From positions 21,630 through 85,629 of the forward strand of contig CAZXEU010000045.1 of NCBI GenBank assembly GCA_964639665.1: a stretch of DNA of 64,000 nucleotides, written 5' to 3'. The number at the start of each line of letters is the position of its first letter. The stretch's first letter is position 1. Both the position numbers and the translations under genes were made by a program. The notes below the pieces were generated by a model. It did not search any database, was not told where the DNA came from, and saw only the letters and a list, made by a program, of their open reading frames with translations. This document shows positions 57,103 through 64,000 of this stretch, in pieces. Source of the stretch: CAZXEU01 sp964639665 (GTDB lineage: Bacteria; Bacteroidota; Rhodothermia; Rhodothermales; Bin80).

Positions 57103-58941
57103 ATGCGCTGCGTCGTCCTTATCTATTGCGTGATACCACTCGTGGCTGCGAGTGCGCAGCATGCAGACAGCATTCTGGTCCTGCCGCATATCACGGTTAC
57201 GGCAACCCGGCTCCCGGACACGCTGCTGCATGCCCCGGTGCACGTGAAGGTACTCGATCCACGCAGGGCCTCCACTGTCTCCGAGCTTCTCTCGAAGGAG
57301 TCCGCCCTGTACATCCGTCAGTATTCGGGCGGCCTGGCCACCATGTCCCAGCGCGGCGCCGGCGCCGCACAGACGGTTGTGCTCCTGGAGGGCCACCGCA
57401 TCGCCAGTCCGCAGCTGGGCCAGCTCGACCTGTCGCTGATTCCCACGCTGCTGCTTACTACCGTGGAGATCGCTTCCGGCGCCGGCTCGTCCGTTTTCGG
57501 AACGGACGCTCTGGCCGGTGTGGTGAATTTGCGGATGAATCCCGTGCCGGCCGGTTTGAGTGTCCGCGCCAGCCGCGGCTCCTACGGACGTCGGACCGGA
57601 TCCATTGCTGCCGGCGTAGGCGCGCGGACGATATCGGCGCGACTGGCCGCCGAATACGTTGCCTCCGACGGGGATTATCCTTACCTGAATACCGGGGTCT
57701 TCCCCGCCAGAAGCACGCCTCGCCGCGGGGCGGATCAGATGCGGCGTACGCTCTATGCAGGCGTGCAACGGACGACGGCGCGGGCCGGATTCAACGCTGC
57801 CGCTTGGATAAACCAGGCCGAGCGGGGACTCCCATCGATACACGCCTCCGTTCCCCGGCGGGAGCGTCAGTGGGACCGGCACCTGCGCGTCTGGGCTGGC
57901 GGACGCTGGCGGATGCACCGCGCGGAATTCCGCCTTAGCAGCCTTGCGCAAAAGGCCTCGCTTCGCTACGCCAGCGACCAGCTGCGCATTGACGACACAG
58001 GACAAACGCTCTTGTTCTCCATCGATGGAGAAGCGCGCCTCGCTCTCGGCAGACACTGGCGCCTCACGGGCGGCCTTTCATCCGGCTATGGCCGGGCACG
58101 TCATCCGAGCCTTTCGAATGCGGCCCGCCAGTGGCACGGAGCTGCGTTTGTCACTGGTGCCGGCAAATACGGCAGGCTGCGCGTTTTCCCTGCTTTGCGA
58201 CTGGATGCATACGCGTCACGCCTGATCGGCAATCCGCGCGTTGGTCTGAACATGCGGCTCGCCGGCTCCACGCATCTGAAGGCTTCCGCCGGCCGTGCGT
58301 TTCGCATGCCCACGTTCAACGACCGGTTTTGGCAGCCCGGGGGCAATCCAGAGCTTCGGCCCGAGCATGGCTGGACATACGACGTGGGTATTCGACTGGA
58401 ATCGGGTCGCGGCCATGCGGAACTGTCGACGTTCGTGGCCAGAATCACGGACCAGATCATATGGCAACCGACTACCGACGGATACTGGTCGCCCCGTAAC
58501 CTGCACCGCTTGCACGGACGTGGATTGGAGGTCGAGGGCGCATGGCACCGGTCGATGGCGCACGCGCTCGGTGCGGGTGTCCGCCTGACAGCCTCCTACG
58601 TGGACAACCGTGAAGTGCTGGACGATACCCGCACCAGGGCTGTACGGCTACTGCCGCGAGAGCAATTCAAGGCTGGCCTTGACCTGCGCACTGGTCCGTT
58701 TCTGCTTGAGGTGTCCGCACGGTTTTTGGGGGCTCGCTCCGTAACCACCGACGGCACCTCGCAGCTTCCCGCGTTTGTGCTACTAGACGCACACGCGCAG
58801 TTTCGGCACCGCGTCGGGCAAGCATCCAGTTCGCTTGGATTCCTTGTCGACAACGTCCTCAATTCCCGGTACGAGTATGTCCCTTCAAGCCCGATGCCGC
58901 CGAGGGAATTGCGGCTCCAACTTACCATCAACCTTCACTAA
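57103..58941 (+). CDS. btuB: TonB-dependent outer membrane receptor, BtuB-like (cobalamin)
   Basis: A 612-residue TonB-dependent receptor with signal peptide MRCVVLIYCVIPLVAASAQ. The TonB-box-like ITVTATRLP is followed by a plug domain (about residues 35-150: VSELLSKESALYIRQYSGG, AQTVVLLEGHRIASPQLGQLDLSLIP, GAGSSVFGTDALAGVVNLR) and a beta-barrel ending NVLNSRYEYVP...LRLQLTINLH. Its length is like E. coli BtuB, and the upstream cobalamin riboswitch supports B12 transport. The ATG at 57103 has GAGG 12 nt upstream. A GTG at 57031 next to a GAAGAGG is an alternative that would add 24 residues before the signal core. Confidence 0.88.
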   Translation: MRCVVLIYCVIPLVAASAQHADSILVLPHITVTATRLPDTLLHAPVHVKVLDPRRASTVSELLSKESALYIRQYSGGLATMSQRGAGAAQTVVLLEGHRIASPQLGQLDLSLIPTLLLTTVEIASGAGSSVFGTDALAGVVNLRMNPVPAGLSVRASRGSYGRRTGSIAAGVGARTISARLAAEYVASDGDYPYLNTGVFPARSTPRRGADQMRRTLYAGVQRTTARAGFNAAAWINQAERGLPSIHASVPRRERQWDRHLRVWAGGRWRMHRAEFRLSSLAQKASLRYASDQLRIDDTGQTLLFSIDGEARLALGRHWRLTGGLSSGYGRARHPSLSNAARQWHGAAFVTGAGKYGRLRVFPALRLDAYASRLIGNPRVGLNMRLAGSTHLKASAGRAFRMPTFNDRFWQPGGNPELRPEHGWTYDVGIRLESGRGHAELSTFVARITDQIIWQPTTDGYWSPRNLHRLHGRGLEVEGAWHRSMAHALGAGVRLTASYVDNREVLDDTRTRAVRLLPREQFKAGLDLRTGPFLLEVSARFLGARSVTTDGTSQLPAFVLLDAHAQFRHRVGQASSSLGFLVDNVLNSRYEYVPSSPMPPRELRLQLTINLH

Positions 58942-58945
58942 CGCC

Positions 58946-60307
58946 ATGAACAAGGTGCTGACTCGCATGCTCGCTACTGCCTTCCTGCTGCTTCCCGCAA
59001 CGGCATATTCCCAGCACGTAACAGGGATATGGATAGGCAACCAGGGCAATTTTTCCGACAACAACGGCTCGGTGACCCATTACGACCCTGGAACCGGGGA
59101 GGCCTCCACGGCCATCGAGAATTTCGGCACGCTCGTGCAGAGCCTGACGCTGCACGATGGCAGCGTTTACGTACTTTCCAACACTTCCGGGGCACTGGAC
59201 ATTCTGGATGCCGTGACGCGGGAGCGCACGGGCCAGATCAGAGGCCTGAACAGCCCCCGGTACATGGCAGCAGTTGCCGAGAGCAAGGCGTACGTGTCGA
59301 GCCTGTGGAGCAACCAGGTCTACGTGGTAGACCTTGCATCACAGATGGTGGTCGACTCCGTGGCTGTCGGCTCAAACCCCGAGGACATTGCCGTAATCGC
59401 CGGACGAGCCTACGTGGCCAATTTCGGATTCGGCGGTGATTCGACTTTGAGCGTCATCGATATCTCGTCTGACACACTCTTGGCGACGCTTGACACGGGC
59501 TGTGACGGACCGCGGCACCTGGAAGTGGATGCCGACGAGGAATTGTGGGTGTTTTGCAATGGCAACACGGTATACAATGACGACTTTTCCGAAGTAGTGG
59601 CACGGACAAACGGGGCCGCGGTCGTACTTGACGGGGCAACGGGGGAAATCGTTGCGCGCATCGAGCTGGCATCGCAGGTGGGCGCGGCATCGCTGGGTCA
59701 GGACTCCTACTACTCCCGAGCCACTAGTCAGGTATTCCTGCTTATTCACACGGTCGATCCAGCCATCGAAGAACAATACCTGGTATTTGACACCGCTACC
59801 AATGAGCTTGCAACACAGGGATCCCTGGCCGGTGAAGAATCCGTAGCGGGCATCGCCTACGATGCCAGGGCAGAGCGCTTCTACATAGCGCGCATCACGG
59901 ACTACGTTGCTGCAGGCTTTGTGTCGGTACACAGGCCAGTCGGCGGAGCAATCCTGGAGCGCATTTCAGCCGGTATCGCCCCGGCTCACGTTCTCCTGGA
60001 AGCGTCCGGCGACGTGGCCGGGTCCGTGGAATCCGTGCAGCCGCACTCCCTTGCCCTCGGGAAGAACTTCCCCAATCCGTTCCGCTCCACCACCACCGTG
60101 CCGATTACGCTTTCGGCCCCTGGTCAGGTAAGGCTAACGGTCTACGACGTATTGGGCAGGACGCAGGCCACGCTTGTCAATGCCGCGTTGCCAGCGGGCA
60201 CGCACCAGGTCCGGTGGGATTCCGACCAGGCAGCAAGCGGAGTATATTTCGTACGCCTGGAAAGCGGCGGGCAGGCATCTACGCGGCGCATCATCCGCGT
60301 TGAATGA
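58946..60307 (+). CDS. YncE/DUF5074-type beta-propeller with T9SS sorting domain, candidate BtuG-like cobalamin-binding protein
   Basis: A 453-residue secreted protein. MNKVLTRMLATAFLLLPATAYSQ is a Sec signal without a lipobox Cys. About residues 24-370 form a YncE-like seven-bladed propeller (VTHYDPGTGEAS, AYVSSLWSNQVYVVDLASQMVVDSVAVGSNPEDIAV, DGPRHLEVDADEELWVFC). The end is a type A T9SS domain (LGKNFPNPFRSTTTV, VYDVLGRTQATL, ASGVYFVRLESG). It starts 4 nt after btuB under the same riboswitch. In Bacteroides, BtuG is a surface propeller that captures cobalamin and caps BtuB, anchored as a lipoprotein. This protein would do the same with a T9SS tag; that role is inference. Confidence 0.87.
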   Translation: MNKVLTRMLATAFLLLPATAYSQHVTGIWIGNQGNFSDNNGSVTHYDPGTGEASTAIENFGTLVQSLTLHDGSVYVLSNTSGALDILDAVTRERTGQIRGLNSPRYMAAVAESKAYVSSLWSNQVYVVDLASQMVVDSVAVGSNPEDIAVIAGRAYVANFGFGGDSTLSVIDISSDTLLATLDTGCDGPRHLEVDADEELWVFCNGNTVYNDDFSEVVARTNGAAVVLDGATGEIVARIELASQVGAASLGQDSYYSRATSQVFLLIHTVDPAIEEQYLVFDTATNELATQGSLAGEESVAGIAYDARAERFYIARITDYVAAGFVSVHRPVGGAILERISAGIAPAHVLLEASGDVAGSVESVQPHSLALGKNFPNPFRSTTTVPITLSAPGQVRLTVYDVLGRTQATLVNAALPAGTHQVRWDSDQAASGVYFVRLESGGQASTRRIIRVE

Positions 60308-60351
60308 CCCTGCGTGCCACGTTGTACCTCGCGCGCAAAGTGCAAAATACC

Positions 60352-60380
60352 TTGTAAGGCCGTGCGGCATCGCGTATCCT
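60352..60380 (+). promoter_or_regulatory. Sigma70-like promoter candidate for the response regulator gene
   Basis: TTGTAA, 17 nt, TATCCT, followed by a start about 20 nt before the ATG at 60407. Four of six matches in each hexamer, correct spacing. Confidence 0.4.
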
Positions 60381-60406
60381 TGTATGGTACAGAATGCGGC
60401 ACAACC

Positions 60407-61117
60407 ATGGCAAGATCATCCGCGGACAAAAAGGCCTCCAGCGTACTGATTGTCGATGACGAAGATGACATCCTTGACCTGCTAACCTACAACTTTGAAC
60501 GAGCAGGCTTCGGTACGCAAACGGCTCGGGACGGACTGGAAGCACTGGATGTAGCCACACGCAAAGCACCCGATCTCGTCGTGCTCGACATCATGATGCC
60601 GCGGCTTGACGGACTGCAGACGTGTCGCCGATTTCGCCGGGATCCTCGGCTGCGCCATATTCCCATACTTATCCTGACTGCCCTCTCTGGAGAAGAAGAC
60701 CATATTCGAGGTCTGGATTTTGGTGCGGACAGCTACCTTCCCAAGACAACCCCCACCGGCATCATCGTCTCTCAGGCTCGGGCGCTGCTTCGCGGCATAG
60801 GACGAAAAGGGCGGCCGCTTTCGAGGCTGGTGATACATGACCTGGAAATAGACAGGGACAAGTACCTAGTCTTCCGCCATCGGGACGGTAGCCGGTATGA
60901 GATACGGTTCCCTCGCAAGGAATTTGAGTTGCTGTACTTTCTGGCGAGCCATCCTGGCCGCGTTTTCCGGCGCCAGGAACTACTGGACAGGCTCTGGGGC
61001 CCGGACGTATATGTGGTGGACCGCACCATCGACGTACATATACGCAAGATTCGCGAAAAGCTGGACAACAGGTACATCACGACCGTCAAGGGCGTAGGTT
61101 ACAAATTCTCGGAGTAA
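60407..61117 (+). CDS. OmpR/PhoB-family response regulator
   Basis: A 236-residue regulator. The receiver domain has acidic residues in LIVDDEDD, phosphoacceptor Asp61 (VVLDIMMPRLDG), Thr in LILTAL and Lys113 (SYLPK). A winged-helix OmpR DNA-binding domain follows from about residue 130 (RKEFELLYFLASHPGRVFRRQELLDRLWG, RTIDVHIRKIREKL). The ATG at 60407 is favoured because upstream codons are not protein-like. It pairs with the histidine kinase 61 nt downstream, an arrangement like PhoB-PhoR; no pst transporter genes are nearby, so a phosphate role is not certain. Confidence 0.94.
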   Translation: MARSSADKKASSVLIVDDEDDILDLLTYNFERAGFGTQTARDGLEALDVATRKAPDLVVLDIMMPRLDGLQTCRRFRRDPRLRHIPILILTALSGEEDHIRGLDFGADSYLPKTTPTGIIVSQARALLRGIGRKGRPLSRLVIHDLEIDRDKYLVFRHRDGSRYEIRFPRKEFELLYFLASHPGRVFRRQELLDRLWGPDVYVVDRTIDVHIRKIREKLDNRYITTVKGVGYKFSE

Positions 61118-61178
61118 TCCAAGGGAAGGGGCTCACCTACCGTGCGGTCTTGGGGTGGGGGGACATAGCACCCCGTTT

Positions 61179-62225
61179 ATGGCCGGCAACAAGGCGCACA
61201 GGCTCTCCCGTCGCATCGCCGTTCGCGTGACGGCTTCCGCGGCTCTTGTCCTGGTAGTGCTGGCTGCGCTCGGACTCGGGCTGCCATGGTGGGTAGCTGC
61301 TCTCCTGGTTCTGTCCGTGGGGATTTCTGCCTACGCCACAGCGTTCCGCCTGCTCTCCCATCGTCTCGAACTGGCTCAAACCACGCTGCGACGGATTCAT
61401 GCCGCAGATTTCGACAGGCTGGAAGCCGTCAAAGTGCCGGGCGGACACGACGAACTGGAAGAACTGCTGGTACAGCTCTACAACACCGGGCAGGGCGTAG
61501 AAACCAAGATGCGCGACCTGGAACGCATTGAGAATTATCGACGGGAATTTCTTGGCAACGTGTCCCACGAGCTAAAGACACCCATCTTTTCTATCCGGGG
61601 CTTTGCCGATACGCTTCTGGACGGGGCACTTGAGGACAGGACCGTTCGTCGTTCGTTTGTCGAGAAGATCCTGCGCAATGCCGAACGCTTGGGAAACCTC
61701 GCTGAAGACCTCGGCGAAGTGGCTCGCATCGAAACGGGAGAGCTTACCATGGCGATGGCTCCCTTCAGCCTTCAAACGGTTACTGAGCGGGTTGTCGAGG
61801 CGTTTGAGCCGCTGGCCAAGAGCAGGCAAGTAAGGGTTCGACACGAGATGCCGGTCGGCCTGCCAGCCGTCATGGGCGACCGTGACCGTATTGGCCAAGT
61901 ACTCAGCAATCTCGTTGACAATGCGATCAAGTACAATCATGCGGGAGGGCAGGTGGAAATCATTGCCCGCCTGCTGCCCAGCCGTCGCGTCAAGGTATCG
62001 GTGGTGGATGATGGCATTGGTATTGCACCGGAGCACATATACAGGCTAACGGAGCGCTTCTACCGGGTCGACACAAGCCGGTCCCGAAGCCAGGGCGGCA
62101 CCGGACTGGGCCTTGCCATTGTCAAGCACATCCTGGGGGCCCACGGCAGTCGTCTCATGGTGGAAAGCCATCTCGAAAGCGGGTCCACGTTCGGTTTTTC
62201 GCTGACCGTGGCGGACCGCGCCTAG
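61179..62225 (+). CDS. Sensor histidine kinase (PhoR-like)
   Basis: A 348-residue membrane kinase. Two hydrophobic helices (about residues 17-57) with a very short loop give almost no periplasmic sensor, then a HAMP-like linker. The dimerisation domain has His130 (FLGNVSHELKTP), followed by ATPase motifs: N box (LVDNAIKYNHA), G1 (VVDDGIGI), F box (ERFYRVD) and G2 (GGTGLGLAIVKHI). It would phosphorylate the adjacent regulator. The tiny loop suggests sensing within the membrane or through a partner, as in PhoR/PhoU. Its stop overlaps the convergent coaE stop by 4 nt. Confidence 0.94.
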   Translation: MAGNKAHRLSRRIAVRVTASAALVLVVLAALGLGLPWWVAALLVLSVGISAYATAFRLLSHRLELAQTTLRRIHAADFDRLEAVKVPGGHDELEELLVQLYNTGQGVETKMRDLERIENYRREFLGNVSHELKTPIFSIRGFADTLLDGALEDRTVRRSFVEKILRNAERLGNLAEDLGEVARIETGELTMAMAPFSLQTVTERVVEAFEPLAKSRQVRVRHEMPVGLPAVMGDRDRIGQVLSNLVDNAIKYNHAGGQVEIIARLLPSRRVKVSVVDDGIGIAPEHIYRLTERFYRVDTSRSRSQGGTGLGLAIVKHILGAHGSRLMVESHLESGSTFGFSLTVADRA

Positions 62226-62842
62226 TCCAAATCCATGAAGTGCCGGTAGACGCGCTGCACCTGCGGTTCCAGCGCCTGCGGTCGGCCGCTGTTGTCGATG
62301 ACATAGTCGGCCCGCCGAAGAAGCTCGTTCCGACTCAGCTGATGGCGCATCCGGGCCACTACCTGGTCGTCTGACAAGCCGTCCCTCTTCCTTACGCGGG
62401 CAATACGAACCTTGACAGGGGCATCGACGACGGCCACTGCCTTCAAGTTGCGCTCGCCACCGGTTTCAAAGATCAGGGCCGCTTCGTATACCAGGAGCGA
62501 GGCGGTTGAGGATGCTTGCCTGGCCCTGAATGCACGCCGGACGCGAGGATGCACTATCGCATTCAGTGCCGACAGGCTTGCGGCCGATTTGAAAACTCTT
62601 GCCGCCAACCAGTCCCGATTCAGCGATCCGGCGGCGGTATAACTGCCCTCCCCGAACGCTGCCCTGATCTCGTTTATTGCATCGGGCTGCTCTTCCATGA
62701 TGCGTCGCGCTACCAGATCCGCGTAGAATACGTCTGCGCCGAGTTCCTCCAGGAGCCTGCAGACGGAGGTCTTGCCGCTTCCTATGCCTCCGGTAACGCC
62801 GAGCGTCCCGGGAGTGGCTGCCGCATGCGCTAGAGGTTCCAA
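62222..62842 (-). CDS. coaE: Dephospho-CoA kinase
   Basis: A 206-residue CoaE, final step of coenzyme A synthesis (phosphorylates dephospho-CoA on the ribose). The P-loop GGIGSGKT lies at residues 18-25, ADLVARRIM is the conserved D-x-x-R region, and HPRVRRAF and VDNSG-like VIDNSGRPQAL are typical. No ATG fits; the TTG at 62842 is the likely start, which overlaps the upstream gene's stop by 13 nt, so translational coupling is likely. Confidence 0.93.
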   Translation of the reverse strand: MEPLAHAAATPGTLGVTGGIGSGKTSVCRLLEELGADVFYADLVARRIMEEQPDAINEIRAAFGEGSYTAAGSLNRDWLAARVFKSAASLSALNAIVHPRVRRAFRARQASSTASLLVYEAALIFETGGERNLKAVAVVDAPVKVRIARVRKRDGLSDDQVVARMRHQLSRNELLRRADYVIDNSGRPQALEPQVQRVYRHFMDLD

Positions 62843-64000
62843 GACGCGCTCAGCATTATGTTAGGTATGAGACGCCGGCTGCCCCGCCGGGCTGCCTCCC
62901 TTATGGCACTTGCATGCTGCTCCGGCAATTCTCCGAAGAGGCGGTACCGGATCCTCTGCATGTTGACCCACCCTTCCACCTGCAAATGGGACCGGCCCAT
63001 CATCCAGGAAACGGAGGTCGTGGGTCCCGACTGTTCTATGGACCTTCGGCCCGGCCGAGAAACCGTCCCGGCCCTTCCATCCTCGCGCATGTACGATATG
63101 GTCGCGGCGCGGTCATAGTCGGAGCGAATGAAGAGCCGCCAGCCGACATCAGTGACTATCCTGCTCCCCGTCTGCACGTGAACCCACGCCCGGTAGGTGC
63201 GCAGCGTGTCGAAGGGGATTTCGGAGAAGGAATCCCACAATAGTCGCCCCAGGTGCAGATCACCATAACTGCCCGAAGCCAGGAGGCGCGCGTCTCCCGC
63301 GATTCTCCGGTTAAGGCTAGCCTCAAACCTGAGTTCCCGGGCGGACTGGTCCGTAGGACGGCGACCCGGCAGCAGGAAGTCATCGACCGTATACGTCGCG
63401 CGCACTTCACTGGCCAGGCGGATCTCTGTATCGGCGGACGGACTCCACTCGATGGACGGCCGCATGCGAAGGGTCCGCTGCACGTTATTCTCGGCCGAGC
63501 GCTCCGCCCGCAGGTACACGGCGTGGTAATAGGAGCCGAACACCTTGAGATCGATGCTGACGTAACGGCTGAGCGCGACCTGGAGACCCAGCTCGGCATT
63601 GTGGTATACCTCGTCGCGGTCGTCCTGGTTGATTTCCGGCGTATCGTGCCTCACGATGCGCGATGTGGCGGCCAACGAGGCGCGCAGACGGGGCATCAGC
63701 ACGGCGTGCATCGCGGTGCTGAGCCCCATGGCTCCTTCGTCATAGTCCGCCTGGGCGAGAAGCGCAGTCTTTTGGGCTGCCTCAAGCACGGGCAAACCGT
63801 CACGGTTGGCGAGTCGACGCACTTCGGCCGCCGCTCCGGCTTCCGCATACAGGCGGGCCGAGATATCCCTTTGCTCGTAGACCAGGCCAATTTCGGCGTC
63901 CAGGGCGCGACGACTGAAATCCGTCTCAAAATACAGGGCATTCTCGGGCGCGTGGTGCGTGCGGATACGCCGTGCGTTTACGGTCAGGTCCGCTTGCCCA
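62830..64000 (-). CDS. Putative outer-membrane beta-barrel-like protein (5' end missing)
   Basis: The C-terminal 389 or so residues of a protein whose start is beyond the right edge. It is rich in alternating hydrophobic/polar strands with many Arg, Tyr and Trp (LRASLAATSRIVRHD, DLKVFGSYYHAVYLRAERS, ARLLASGSYGDLHL, SHLQVEGWVNMQRIRY) and ends IMLSASWNL, a barrel-like closing strand. I do not recognise a named family. The frame stays open to the window edge, so the true protein is longer. It is upstream of and overlaps coaE. Confidence 0.65.
   Translation of the reverse strand, partial: GQADLTVNARRIRTHHAPENALYFETDFSRRALDAEIGLVYEQRDISARLYAEAGAAAEVRRLANRDGLPVLEAAQKTALLAQADYDEGAMGLSTAMHAVLMPRLRASLAATSRIVRHDTPEINQDDRDEVYHNAELGLQVALSRYVSIDLKVFGSYYHAVYLRAERSAENNVQRTLRMRPSIEWSPSADTEIRLASEVRATYTVDDFLLPGRRPTDQSARELRFEASLNRRIAGDARLLASGSYGDLHLGRLLWDSFSEIPFDTLRTYRAWVHVQTGSRIVTDVGWRLFIRSDYDRAATISYMREDGRAGTVSRPGRRSIEQSGPTTSVSWMMGRSHLQVEGWVNMQRIRYRLFGELPEQHASAIREAARRGSRRLIPNIMLSASWNL

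Noticed and set aside
56431..58056. 541-codon minus-strand frame over the HiPIP gene, riboswitch and btuB
   Set aside because: It would cover a clear riboswitch and the opposite strand of a TonB receptor, and its translation has no family features.

Overview
The window looks like a chromosomal piece of a GC-rich member of the Bacteroidota/Rhodothermota side of the FCB group. Two proteins (15391-17562 and 58946-60307) end in a type IX secretion (T9SS) C-terminal sorting domain. Tat and lipoprotein signals are common, Shine-Dalgarno sequences are often weak, and many exported beta-propeller and sugar-acid enzymes are present, as in marine Rhodothermales-like heterotrophs. That placement is inference. 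I saw no rRNA, tRNA, insertion sequence, phage or CRISPR.

Region 1 (1-13446, all minus strand) is a nearly gap-free catabolic cluster. In transcription order it holds a LarA-like racemase, an exported TIM-barrel isomerase, a PhoD-like phosphatase, a beta-hydroxyacid dehydrogenase, a YbhE-type lactonase, a second exported TIM-barrel isomerase, a Gfo/Idh/MocA oxidoreductase, a YdcZ-type membrane protein, an aldo/keto reductase, an FG-GAP propeller fused to two DUF1080 (3-keto-disaccharide hydrolase) domains, and a ThuA/PQQ-type dehydrogenase that runs off the left edge. Together they suggest uptake and oxidation of a glycoside or sugar acid through 3-keto and hydroxyacid intermediates.

Region 2 (13467-30517) is accessory: a lipoprotein sulfatase, a 14-repeat WD40/T9SS protein, an SDR, DUF2911, amidohydrolase and phytanoyl-CoA dioxygenase-like proteins, a large heme/HEAT lipoprotein, an MFS transporter, a YdiJ-like FAD/Fe-S dehydrogenase and a PQQ-type sugar dehydrogenase lipoprotein.

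Region 3 (30542-51659) is mostly core. It contains ruvB interrupted by a 234-residue intein in its Walker A motif, then rpoN, a class V aminotransferase, katG preceded by about 1.5 kb of gene-poor and locally hairpin-rich DNA, a propeller lipoprotein, a membrane protein, an M1 peptidase, hisE-hisG, a beta-lactamase-fold lipoprotein, rnc, gcvP, creD and a glycogen-synthase-type glycosyltransferase.

Region 4 (51737-64000) has two tail-to-tail SLC12-like transporters, a Tat-lipoprotein HiPIP, and a cobalamin module: a sigma70-like promoter, a cobalamin riboswitch, a BtuB-like TonB receptor and a YncE-type beta-propeller with a T9SS tag. A PhoB/PhoR-like two-component pair, coaE and a partial outer-membrane-like protein follow.

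The most interesting items are the riboswitch-btuB-propeller module, which reads as a T9SS-exported counterpart of the Bacteroides BtuB/BtuG pair, and the RuvB P-loop intein.
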